NCBI GenBank assembly: GCA_944321715.1
Contig: CALUMJ010000017.1
Location: 1 to 45,539 of the forward strand
Origin: an uncultured Muribaculaceae bacterium
GTDB taxonomy: Bacteria > Bacteroidota > Bacteroidia > Bacteroidales > Muribaculaceae
Direction: 5' to 3'
Length of the DNA stretch: 45,539 nt
Below, in pieces: positions 32,551 to 40,605 of this stretch (positions are counted from its first letter, which is position 1; every line of letters begins with the position of its first letter). The notes beneath the pieces are model-generated. The model was not told the origin of the DNA. It saw only the letters and a program-made list of their open reading frames with translations, and did no database searches. The position numbers and the translations under genes were made by a program.

Positions 32551-32949
32551 TTATGCTTCTCTATGACCCCGCTCTCCGGCTGCCGCTTTTGACGACACAA
32601 ACATCTCACGCAACTTCTTCAACGCATCTTTCGACACAGCAAGATTATACGAGAACCTGTCGCCGTCGCTGAGCACAAGACGCTGCCGCAAAATGGAGAT
32701 TTGGAAAACATAATTCAAATTGACGATATGTTTCCGCCCCACGCGTGCGAATGTCGTAGCAACCTCTTTCAAGCTACGGCTCAACAAGTCTTGCACTTGC
32801 AATAAATTCATGCACACCGTACCTTTCATCCCGTTTTTAAGAACAATATTGGTATAATTACCCTCTGCTTCGAAATATACAATGCTCGAAATACTTATCC
32901 TGAGGAAATCATCTCGAAAATTAATGTAAAGGATGCTGTTGTTATTCAT
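32551..32949 (-). CDS. LytTR-domain DNA-binding protein
   Basis: 132 residues consisting almost only of a LytTR domain: ISISSIVYFEAEGNYTNIVL, then MNLLQVQDLLSR and FARVGRKHIVNLNYVFQI. No receiver domain precedes it, so it is a stand-alone regulator of the LytTR class, which bind DNA with a beta-rich fold. It is the first gene of the cluster, 56 bp before the FHA gene, and is the best candidate for controlling it. A -7-like TATTTTTG lies at 32988-32981. Confidence 0.9.
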   Translation of the reverse strand: MNNNSILYINFRDDFLRISISSIVYFEAEGNYTNIVLKNGMKGTVCMNLLQVQDLLSRSLKEVATTFARVGRKHIVNLNYVFQISILRQRLVLSDGDRFSYNLAVSKDALKKLREMFVSSKAAAGERGHREA

Positions 32950-33195
32950 GTCGTGTATATGTTTTAAGTTGTATTATATGCAAAAATAAACATTTTTCCC
33001 TACACGACAGCATTTTCCTCAAAATAAATACGCCACACCACAGCTCTTTCATTTATTGTATCACCACAAAACATGTAGAGAATTTAAAAGAATTGCATTA
33101 AATGAATACCTCGCCAATCAGCAATATAATGATTTTTAATTACTCCTGGTTTAAACACTCGAACTGAAATAATTGATTAATTCCTGTTTTACATA
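32950..33195. other. AT-rich spacer
   Basis: No gene is seen. It contains a scrap like the end of the foldback element (CAGCTCTTTCATTTA, about 33041-33055) and marks the border to the AT-rich patch. Confidence 0.4.
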
Positions 33196-33474
33196 TCAGA
33201 TAAATTTCTGTTTTAAATTAATTTGATGAGTCCAAAAAGATTCATCCATAGTTATTTGTTTACGTATAGTATGAACAACATTGTATGAAACCATTTCTGA
33301 ATCATAGGGTTCTCGATTTATAAACAAAACACGAAACGGATTAAAAGCGTAATCTAAGGGTGAAAATACGCCATCCCAAATGGTATATTTGGTTTCTTGG
33401 AAAAGTTGGTCATATATATTTCGAATGACCTTGTCTCTTTCTTTATATAATTCTTCAATATTAATCATATTCAT
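33196..33474 (-). pseudogene. Probable truncated gene, N-terminal fragment
   Basis: 92 residues (MNMINIEELYKERDKVIRNI, then YDQLFQETKYTIWDGVF and NPFRVLFINREPYDSE). The segment resembles the start of a larger cytoplasmic family, possibly uracil-DNA-glycosylase-like, in which this block leads into a longer enzyme domain; the frame stops early after NLKQKFI. Codon use is AT-rich, like the ATPase gene downstream. It may also be an intact small protein; the family link is from memory and weak. Confidence 0.4.
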
Positions 33475-33563
33475 AAATTATTAAAGTAATTTTCTTCATT
33501 CTATGTGTTTTTTCGTCATTTTTATGATTATGACTTTCCGCATTGGATATCAGTCATATATAC

Positions 33564-34820
33564 TTATAAAAGAGTTCCATCTGTATCTTTGAGAAAATCA
33601 ATGACGTTGATGATTGATATTCCATCCTCATTCACATAAGACGGAGTCAGACCTCCAACTATGACAATTTTAGGAAATGCGTCTTTGATATGACGAAGGG
33701 AATTGATTTCCTGATTGATTTTCTCTTGGGTGGGCATGTCAAGTGCCGATTGTATATACATACGTTTGTTACCCCTGTTGCATATAAAATCCACTTCCAG
33801 CAGTTTTCGTGTTTTCTTCCCATCCTCATTTTTTCCCTGTATCTCCACTTGCCCGACATCAACAGAATATCCTCTGATACGCAGTTCATTGTATATGATA
33901 TTCTCCATGAGATGCCCGCCATCAATCTGCCTGTAATTTAAGCGGGCATTGCGTAGGCCGATGTCTTCAAAATAATATTTTGACGGTGTATTAATATAAC
34001 GCTTCCCCTTTATGTCATACCGGATAGCTCTCTCCACCATAAACGCATCCTGCAACATACCAAGATAGCTTTGTATGGTTGTATCCGAAATACTGTGGCC
34101 TTTTACCGACTTGAACGTATTTTCAAGATTGGTAGGATTTGTCAGACATCCTATATTGGAAGCAATTATATCTATAAGCTCACTCAAATCATCATCATTT
34201 CTAATGCCGTAACGTTCTTTTATGTCACGGATATAAGTGCCCTCAAACAATGATTTCAGATACTTTTCCTTTTCCTCCTTATTTAAAAAGGATACGGTCT
34301 GTGGCATTCCACCATAAATCATGTAGTCTTGTAACGCTGAAAGGTCGCTCTCATGCGTTCCAGCCTTAAGAAATTCCGAAAAACTCAAGGGGTGTACTCT
34401 GATTTCATATCCACGTCCACGGAATTCGGTTATGACATCGCTTGATAACAAACGACTGTTGCTACCAGTCACATATACATCTGCATTCTTCACTTTCAGA
34501 TAACTGTTAAGCACATCCTCAAACTCAGAAACCATTTGGATTTCATCCAATAAAATATAGTACATGCCATCATCTTTCATGCAGCTGTCAATATGGTCCA
34601 ATAATGCATCCGGGTTCCTGAATTGTTTGCTCCGGCGGTCTTCCAGGTCAACTTGAATGATATGCTCTTCATCCACGCCATTTTCAAGTAATGATTGTCT
34701 GAACAACTCAAACAGGAGATAAGATTTGCCACAACGGCGCACACCAGTAATAATTTTAATCATTCCGTTGTGCATCACGCTTCTCAGTTCATGTAAGTAT
34801 TTATCTCTTGGTATAATCAT
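33564..34820 (-). CDS. AAA_14 / DUF4143 family ATPase
   Basis: 418 residues from the ATG at 34820 (MIIPRDKYLHEL). Walker A is GVRRCGKS (26-33), Walker B is YYILLDEIQMV, followed by the arginine/sensor strand VYVTGSNSRLLSS. The C-terminal half is the DUF4143 nuclease-like domain (LLEVDFICNRGNKRMYIQSA). Family members are widespread in Bacteroidales, often in variable genomic spots; the biological role is unclear. Base composition is much richer in A and T than its neighbours, a sign of transfer. It has no clear operon partner. Confidence 0.9.
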   Translation of the reverse strand: MIIPRDKYLHELRSVMHNGMIKIITGVRRCGKSYLLFELFRQSLLENGVDEEHIIQVDLEDRRSKQFRNPDALLDHIDSCMKDDGMYYILLDEIQMVSEFEDVLNSYLKVKNADVYVTGSNSRLLSSDVITEFRGRGYEIRVHPLSFSEFLKAGTHESDLSALQDYMIYGGMPQTVSFLNKEEKEKYLKSLFEGTYIRDIKERYGIRNDDDLSELIDIIASNIGCLTNPTNLENTFKSVKGHSISDTTIQSYLGMLQDAFMVERAIRYDIKGKRYINTPSKYYFEDIGLRNARLNYRQIDGGHLMENIIYNELRIRGYSVDVGQVEIQGKNEDGKKTRKLLEVDFICNRGNKRMYIQSALDMPTQEKINQEINSLRHIKDAFPKIVIVGGLTPSYVNEDGISIINVIDFLKDTDGTLL

Positions 34821-35082
34821 ATTGCAAAAGTAATGAAAACTATCAGCACTCAAATCATTCTATTGGAGAAAATTGGGGAAAATACCACATTTCTCCAATA
34901 GAAACAAACAAGCATCATAAAATACAGGGCAACCGCACCAAAATTTGAACAAAGTAGGTCAGCAACGTAGCCGTCGGAAAATCGCTCAATGGGTAGATGC
35001 TCCGACCCATAACCATCGGGTATGTATCACTTTCAGTGCCGCTTTAAATGAAAAGAGCCGTACCACGGCACCACAGCACATA
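34821..35082. other. Spacer with foldback element scrap
   Basis: No gene is seen. CTTTAAATGAAAAGAGCCGT at about 35043-35062 matches one end of the 2327-2648 foldback element with one inserted base, so a lone or decayed end lies here. Confidence 0.5.
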
Positions 35083-35748
35083 TCACTCGGTTTCGGCGTG
35101 GAAAATCTTCAAATCGCCATCGACATAGCGCATGGCAAGTGTGCCCATGCGGCACAGGGCGATAAGCGACTGCTCGACCATCTGCCGCGAGGAGTGTGCT
35201 TGCCGCATGCACTCATCGACAGTCACGCCGCACGAGGACGAAACAGCCAAATCGACAATCGTGCGTTCACGGTCGCCATACACAACTTGCGCCCCATTAC
35301 CGTCCTTGCTGCTCTGCCACAACTTCACATGCAACGGGTCGGCAAGTATGTTCTCGTCGGCGACGCGGTAATAAGCCTTCCAACTGCCATCGGCATCTTG
35401 AGCTTTTACAGGACGCTGCCTGGTCTGCGCAATATCTACTTTAAGCACTGTACGCCCTTCGATGCGGTAGGTGGAAAATTCCACTTGTTGCGGTGGGCGG
35501 CAATACATCAACGCCGCTTGCTCAATCATGTACATTTCCTCGTCGCTCTCCACGCCGGCAATGCTGCCATTGTCTTTCACTCCCACCAACAAGCGACCGC
35601 CATCGTTGTTGGCAAATGCCGATATGCTGCGGGCTATCTTGCGAGCATCGGAAATTTGAAACTTAAAATCCTGATGCTCGTGTTCGCCTTCCTCGATAAG
35701 CTCTTGTATGTAGTGCTTGCTTTTTATCGGTTTCTGTGCGTATCCCAT
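35083..35748 (-). CDS. AlbA_2 (Schlafen-like) domain protein
   Basis: 221 residues from the ATG at 35748 (MGYAQKPIKSKHY). The N-terminal ~130 residues have the AlbA_2 pattern (GEHEHQDFKFQIS, ARSISAFANNDGGRLLVGVK, DNGSIAGVESDEE). The C-terminal part has a helical winged-helix look (VTVDECMRQAHSSRQMVEQS, LIALCRMGTLAMRYVDG). Such proteins are thought to bind nucleic acid or nucleotides. A -7 box TAATTTTG is at 35774-35767. Confidence 0.85.
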   Translation of the reverse strand: MGYAQKPIKSKHYIQELIEEGEHEHQDFKFQISDARKIARSISAFANNDGGRLLVGVKDNGSIAGVESDEEMYMIEQAALMYCRPPQQVEFSTYRIEGRTVLKVDIAQTRQRPVKAQDADGSWKAYYRVADENILADPLHVKLWQSSKDGNGAQVVYGDRERTIVDLAVSSSCGVTVDECMRQAHSSRQMVEQSLIALCRMGTLAMRYVDGDLKIFHAETE

Positions 35749-35800
35749 AACTTGCGTTTCTCTCCGCAAAATTAGCAATTATGCGCCATTGCACAACAAA

Positions 35801-35842
35801 AACCCCACGTCTGGCACTTTTAAACAAGCCGAACGCGGGGTT
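35801..35842. terminator. Stem-loop after the cupin/CMD gene or leader of AlbA_2 gene
   Basis: AACCCCACGT pairs with ACGCGGGGTT (one mismatch) across a 22-nt loop, flanked by A-rich and T-rich edges. It lies between the start of the AlbA_2 gene and the end of the cupin/CMD gene, so it probably terminates the latter. Confidence 0.5.
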
Positions 35843-35871
35843 AAAGTCTATTCTAACAACCTGCTGCTATA

Positions 35872-37137
35872 TCAATTTTCGGGGATTGCCTCGTTGATGC
35901 AAGCTATGGCATTGAGTGTGCGCGGATAGCCAATGTATGGTAGCAACTGTGTGACAGTGGCAAGCAACACATCTTTTCCGTTGCCTACATTGACGTTGCC
36001 AACTATATGCCCTTTGACCTGAGGCTCACAGCCACCAAGCGAAACCAGCACCGAGAATGTGAGCAGCTCGCGCATTTTCTTGTCGAGCACAGGTCGAGTC
36101 TGGTAGTCACCGAAGCAGTTTGCCGACAAAAATTTTTGTATATGCGCCTGATTGGCAGGAGCGTTCTTGTAGTTGTCGCGCATGTGTTCGCCGAATATTT
36201 CCACTTGCAAGTCAAGCCCACGGTCGTAACGGTCGGCCTGCGTTACCACCGAGTGGCTGACAAGCGGCAGCCCGATGCCACGAGTTGCGAAAATCTCATT
36301 GGCTACGGCCAGCAACTCCTCGACACGTGGCATGCCGCAGTAAGGCACTGCATGATACATCACTTCCTTGATTTCATCGGGGCTGATGCCATTCGACAAT
36401 GCAGCATTCACCACCTTGCGGAACTCGGTTACAGTGTTTTGCGCCACAAGCGAAGCCAGCGTGACCATTATGCGTGTACGTGTGTCTATTTTGCCATATT
36501 GCTGCACGTCGCCGAATGCGAAGTTGTTGAACGATTGCCACAACTCAGGGTCGTTCTTTGCCATAGGGTCGTTGGCTCCAGGATACCAGCCATTCAGGTT
36601 TGCGGCAGCAGTTTCGGTAAGTCCTGTTTGCCCGGCAGTGGCAGCGGCATACTCCTCGTCGGTCACCGGGCCGAGCCACGTGTTCTTATTTGTGTCGCCA
36701 TTGCACTCTACGGCAAGGTGCGAGAACCAACTGTCTGGAGCTGCGCCATGCCAGTGAACCACGTTCGGAGCTATTTCTACTACATCGCCGGGCAGCAGCA
36801 ATTGTGCCGGTTTACCTTTTTCCTGATAGAAACCACGCCCGCCGACGGCGATAAGAATTTGTCCACCAGTGTGGCTGTGCCAATTGTTGCGGCAAGAAGG
36901 CTCGAAAGTCACATTCGAAATGTGCGTCTTCAACTCATCACTGTTCACCACCGGGGCAAGGAAAGACTTGCCCACGAAATACTGCGAATAAGCATCATTG
37001 GGATTGCCCACAGGGAAAATGCTGATTCCTTGAGGCACCGATACGTTCTTTTCCATAACTTGTGCATTTAATACATTTGCCCCAAATGTGGCAGCAAATG
37101 CCACAGCCGAGGCTATAAAAATGTTCCTTATATTCAT
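35872..37137 (-). CDS. Secreted cupin plus carboxymuconolactone decarboxylase-family fusion
   Basis: 421 residues. A signal peptide (MNIRNIFIASAVAFAATFGA) sends it to the periplasm. The cupin (about 75-165) has both metal-binding motifs: NNWHSHTGGQILIAVGGRG and PGDVVEIAPNVVHWHGAAPD. Two carboxymuconolactone decarboxylase-like domains follow (about 190-290 and 300-410). The first has RTRIMVTLASLVAQN and MYHAVPYCGMPR; the second has DKKMRELLTFSVLVSLGGCE and KGHIVGNVNVG. CMD proteins act as decarboxylases or peroxidase-like thiol enzymes; the single cysteines here do not settle which. Confidence 0.9.
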   Translation of the reverse strand: MNIRNIFIASAVAFAATFGANVLNAQVMEKNVSVPQGISIFPVGNPNDAYSQYFVGKSFLAPVVNSDELKTHISNVTFEPSCRNNWHSHTGGQILIAVGGRGFYQEKGKPAQLLLPGDVVEIAPNVVHWHGAAPDSWFSHLAVECNGDTNKNTWLGPVTDEEYAAATAGQTGLTETAAANLNGWYPGANDPMAKNDPELWQSFNNFAFGDVQQYGKIDTRTRIMVTLASLVAQNTVTEFRKVVNAALSNGISPDEIKEVMYHAVPYCGMPRVEELLAVANEIFATRGIGLPLVSHSVVTQADRYDRGLDLQVEIFGEHMRDNYKNAPANQAHIQKFLSANCFGDYQTRPVLDKKMRELLTFSVLVSLGGCEPQVKGHIVGNVNVGNGKDVLLATVTQLLPYIGYPRTLNAIACINEAIPEN

Positions 37138-37251
37138 AATATCCTAACCTTTTTTGTTTGATACAAAATTACGCATCAACACATTACACCGTCGTAGATA
37201 TTTTACTGAACATTTTACACATATTACGGAATTTGCCCAAGCCACGCGGGG

Positions 37252-38127
37252 CTACTTGCGGCCGCGTTTATTGCTTGACTTTTTGCGGTTGGCGCGCCAC
37301 AAGTCGGGGCGGTCGGTGATGATGCCGTCAACTGGCAAGTGCGGCGTGTCGCCAGGTCCAGAGAGTGTCCATATTTTCACCTGCTTTCCATGCGAGTGCA
37401 GCTCGTCAATCATTCGGCGCGTTAACGAGCGATAATAAAAATTAAACGACGACACATGGGCATATTTCTTATAATCAAACTTCGGGAATTTACCCCCGAA
37501 AATCTTGGTTAAACCTCCGTTTCTGAACAGCACTAATTTTTCGAGCTTCAATGCGGCATCGAGCCGGTGAAGCTCGTCGAGCGACTCGTCGCTGAACGAC
37601 TGCACCGCCACATTGTCGCTAATGCCAGCATCGTGGACTATTTGCACCACCTTGCGCTCTATGTCATATCGGCCATACTCATGCTTGACCTCTATGAGCA
37701 ACTTGCACTTGCCGGCCACGGCACTTACCACCTCGGCAAGCGTCGGGATATGCTCGGCGGTGGGATTGCCTGCACTATCTACAATCCTGAACGACTGCAC
37801 CTGCTCAAGTGTGAGGTCGCTTATTCGCCCCATGCCATTGGTCGTCCGGTCGATACTGTCGTCGTGGCACACCACCACTTCGCCGTCGCTCGTCACATGC
37901 ACGTCAACTTCCACGGCATCGGCCCCGGCTGCTATGCCACGCTCTATGCACGACAGTGTGTTTTCCACTCCAAGCCCTGCCCCACCTCGATGCGCGATGA
38001 TTGAGAGCATGTCCATTTCGTGAAACGTATAGCCACGGCGGTAAAACAAGTTTGGTATAACATTATATGCGACATAGCCGGCAACTATCGCTCCGGCACC
38101 AAATAATATGTTTATTTTCTTATTCAT
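37252..38127 (-). CDS. Glycerophosphodiester phosphodiesterase
   Basis: 291 residues. An N-terminal membrane helix (about 5-25) suggests a membrane-bound or periplasmic enzyme. The GDPD barrel is clear: IIAHRGGAGLGVENTLSCIE (catalytic His/Arg, Glu), ADAVEVDVHVTSDGEVVVCH then DDSIDRTTNG (second His), LLIEVKHE, and KQVKIWTLSG. It hydrolyses glycerophosphodiesters to glycerol 3-phosphate and an alcohol. The tail is basic (RKKSSNKRGRK). It is monocistronic. Confidence 0.93.
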   Translation of the reverse strand: MNKKINILFGAGAIVAGYVAYNVIPNLFYRRGYTFHEMDMLSIIAHRGGAGLGVENTLSCIERGIAAGADAVEVDVHVTSDGEVVVCHDDSIDRTTNGMGRISDLTLEQVQSFRIVDSAGNPTAEHIPTLAEVVSAVAGKCKLLIEVKHEYGRYDIERKVVQIVHDAGISDNVAVQSFSDESLDELHRLDAALKLEKLVLFRNGGLTKIFGGKFPKFDYKKYAHVSSFNFYYRSLTRRMIDELHSHGKQVKIWTLSGPGDTPHLPVDGIITDRPDLWRANRKKSSNKRGRK

Positions 38128-38358
38128 AAGCCAAACTTTCTATTTAGATTGCAAATATAAAAAAACGAGAAACAAATGCGGAAAAATTTCCGCAATAAAA
38201 TGTTAATAAGGCTATATCTTCGCATAGCTACCAACCGACAGCCACTAATCGGTTACCGTAATATAGGTACGACAAGCCGTAATTCATCTACAATGCCAAT
38301 CCCATTCAGGCACTAATTTTGCATTATGAATAAAAAACAATAGAAACATAATATAACC

Positions 38359-39210
38359 ATGACAGGAGAAATAAAGAATAGTGAATTTGGCGGCGAACGT
38401 CCGCTATTTGCATCACACGACTTGCGCATCGACGGCGTGACAATCCATGCCGGCGAATCGGCATTGAAGGAATGTAGCAACATCGAAGCGGTCAACTGCC
38501 GTTTCGAGGGTAAATACCCGTTTTGGCATGTCGATGGATTCTCGGTGAAAAACTGCTTGTTCACCCCGGGCGCACGTGCCGCACTATGGTATTCGCGCCG
38601 CTTGGTGATGACCGACACCCGTGTGGAAGCTCCAAAAATGTTCCGCGAGATGGACGGCATCAAACTGGTAAACGTGCAAATTCCCGATGCGCAGGAAACC
38701 TTGTGGCACTGCCGCAACATCGACATTGAGAATGTGGAAGTACGCAATGCCGACTACCTGCTGATGCACAGCGAGAACATCAACATCAACAACTACCGCC
38801 AGCAGGGCAATTACTCGTTCCAATATTGCCGCAACGTGGTGATTCGCAACGCCGTCATCGACTCGAAAGACGCATTTTGGAACACCGAGAATGTGACTGT
38901 GTATGACTCTGAAATATCGGGAGAATACCTCGGCTGGCATTCCCACAACCTGCGGCTCGTGAATTGCAAGATTTCGGGTACTCAACCGCTGTGCTATGCC
39001 CACGACCTCGTGCTGGAAAATTGCACGTTGGCCGACGATTGCGACTTGGCATTTGAATACAGCAGCGTGAACGCCACTATCAACGGCACAGTGCGCAGCG
39101 TGAAAAACCCGCTCACCGGCTGCATCACCGCCGACGGCTATGGCGAAATCATCATCGACGAGAATATCAAGGCTCCTGCCGACTGCAAAATTATCACTCG
39201 CGAAAAATAA
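38359..39210 (+). CDS. DUF3737 family right-handed beta-helix-like protein
   Basis: 283 residues without signal peptide, so cytoplasmic. Short repeated turns with N/V-x-N/D steps (CSNIEAVNCRFEGKYPFWHV, GFSVKNCLF, CRNIDIENVEVRNADYLLMH, CRNVVIRNAVIDSKDAFWNT) imply a beta-helix similar to pectate lyases, typical of DUF3737. No catalytic set is known for this family. The next gene starts 5 bp later, so they form one transcription unit; from memory, DUF3737 and PatB-like aminotransferases occur together in other gut bacteria. A -7-like TAATTTTG lies at 38313-38320. Confidence 0.88.
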   Translation: MTGEIKNSEFGGERPLFASHDLRIDGVTIHAGESALKECSNIEAVNCRFEGKYPFWHVDGFSVKNCLFTPGARAALWYSRRLVMTDTRVEAPKMFREMDGIKLVNVQIPDAQETLWHCRNIDIENVEVRNADYLLMHSENININNYRQQGNYSFQYCRNVVIRNAVIDSKDAFWNTENVTVYDSEISGEYLGWHSHNLRLVNCKISGTQPLCYAHDLVLENCTLADDCDLAFEYSSVNATINGTVRSVKNPLTGCITADGYGEIIIDENIKAPADCKIITREK

Positions 39211-39215
39211 CCGCC

Positions 39216-40388
39216 ATGCCCACCTACAACTTCGACGAAATAATCGAGCGGCACGGAACGAACTCCTACAAATGGGACAGCACGCCGAATCCCGACGTGC
39301 TGCCATTGTGGGTAGCCGACATGGACTTCCGCACCGCACCAGCCATCACCGATGCGCTGCAACAACGCGTGGCGCACGGCATATTCGGCTACACGCGTGT
39401 TCCCGACGAATATTATGATGCCGTCACTGATTGGTTTGCCCGCCGCCACGGCTGGAGATTTCCGCAGGAGTGGATTCTCTACACTTCGGGGGTAGTTCCG
39501 GCCATCTCGGCCACAATCAAGGCTCTTACCATGCCCGGCGACCGCGTGATGGTGCAAACGCCCGTCTATAACTGCTTCTTCTCATCAATCCGCAACAATG
39601 GCTGCGTGATGGTGAGCAACCCGTTAGTGCGCGAGGGCAACACTTATCGCATCGACTTTGACGACATGGAACGCAAGATTTCTAACCAAAACGTCAGGGT
39701 GTTCCTCTTGTGCAATCCCCACAACCCGGCAGGTCGGGTGTGGAGCCGCGACGAATTGCGTCAGATGGGCGAAATATGCCAGCGGCACGGCGTGACGGTA
39801 ATCAGCGATGAAATACACTGCGAACTCGTTTACGAGCCGCACAGCTACACGCCATTCGCCTCGCTCGGCAGCACGTCGCGGTGGGTCACCTGCGTGTCGC
39901 CGAGCAAGGCGTTCAACATCGCCGGGCTGCAAATCGCAAGCATCATCACCGACGACGACAACCTGCGTGAACGCATCGACCGGGCGATAAACATCAATGA
40001 AGTGTGCGACGTGAACCCGTTCGGCGTAATAGCCACCATCGCAGCCTACAACGAGGGCGAAGAATGGCTCACCCAACTGCTCCGATACCTGCGCGCCAAC
40101 TATGAATATATGCGCGACTTCTGCTCCAAGCATCTGCCTCAATTCCCCATAATGGAACTCGAAGGAACTTACCTTGTGTGGATGGACTGCTCGGCATTGG
40201 GAATGTCGTCGGAGAAACTCGAAGAGCTGCTCATCGACCATGCTCACTTGTGGCTGAACGCTGGCACAATGTATGGCCCCGAGGGCGAAGGCTACATGCG
40301 CTGGAACATCGCCTGCCCCCGCCAAGTCCTCGCCGAAGCCCTCCACCGCTTCCACACCGCCCTTCCCCACCTCACAACAAAAGCATAA
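39216..40388 (+). CDS. MalY/PatB-family PLP-dependent C-S lyase or aminotransferase
   Basis: 390 residues. MalY/PatB features are VLPLWVADMDFRTAPAI, GIFGYTRVPDEYYDAV, LYTSGVVPAI, VQTPVYNCFF, LCNPHNPAGRVWS, VISDEIHCELVY and SPSKAFNIAGLQ with the PLP lysine. The final carboxylate-binding Arg lies in GYMRWNIACP. Enzymes of this group cleave cystathionine or related C-S bonds; some are regulators. It is probably cotranscribed with the DUF3737 gene. Confidence 0.92.
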   Translation: MPTYNFDEIIERHGTNSYKWDSTPNPDVLPLWVADMDFRTAPAITDALQQRVAHGIFGYTRVPDEYYDAVTDWFARRHGWRFPQEWILYTSGVVPAISATIKALTMPGDRVMVQTPVYNCFFSSIRNNGCVMVSNPLVREGNTYRIDFDDMERKISNQNVRVFLLCNPHNPAGRVWSRDELRQMGEICQRHGVTVISDEIHCELVYEPHSYTPFASLGSTSRWVTCVSPSKAFNIAGLQIASIITDDDNLRERIDRAININEVCDVNPFGVIATIAAYNEGEEWLTQLLRYLRANYEYMRDFCSKHLPQFPIMELEGTYLVWMDCSALGMSSEKLEELLIDHAHLWLNAGTMYGPEGEGYMRWNIACPRQVLAEALHRFHTALPHLTTKA

Positions 40389-40400
40389 TTAAAACTAAGA

Positions 40401-40568
40401 GGCTGTGTCAAAATTCAGGATTTTGTGATTTTATAGAGACGCTATTTAGCGGGTCTGTCGTGCAGTAATCCATTATATTATATATCAAATGATTACATAT
40501 TCCACAGAAACAGACGCGATAAGTCGCGTCTCTACATTTAACTGCGATATTTCATTTTTGACACAGCC
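40401..40568. repeat. Foldback repeat related to family A but with a different core
   Basis: The terminal repeat GGCTGTGTCAAAAT faces ATTTTTGACACAGCC (one base longer). Just outside, CTAAG and CTTAG extend the symmetry. Inside, TAGAGACGCTATTTAGCG and CGCGATAAGTCGCGTCTCTA form hairpins where family A has its GGGACGC arms. It lies between convergent genes. Confidence 0.8.
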
Positions 40569-40605
40569 CCCCTTAGCTTTATTCATTCTTGCATTCTCTA
40601 CTTGG

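Noticed and set aside
33564-34820. AAA ATPase plus fragment as a defence island
   Set aside because: Only one intact gene without known defence partner; DUF4143 ATPases are common and their role is unsettled.
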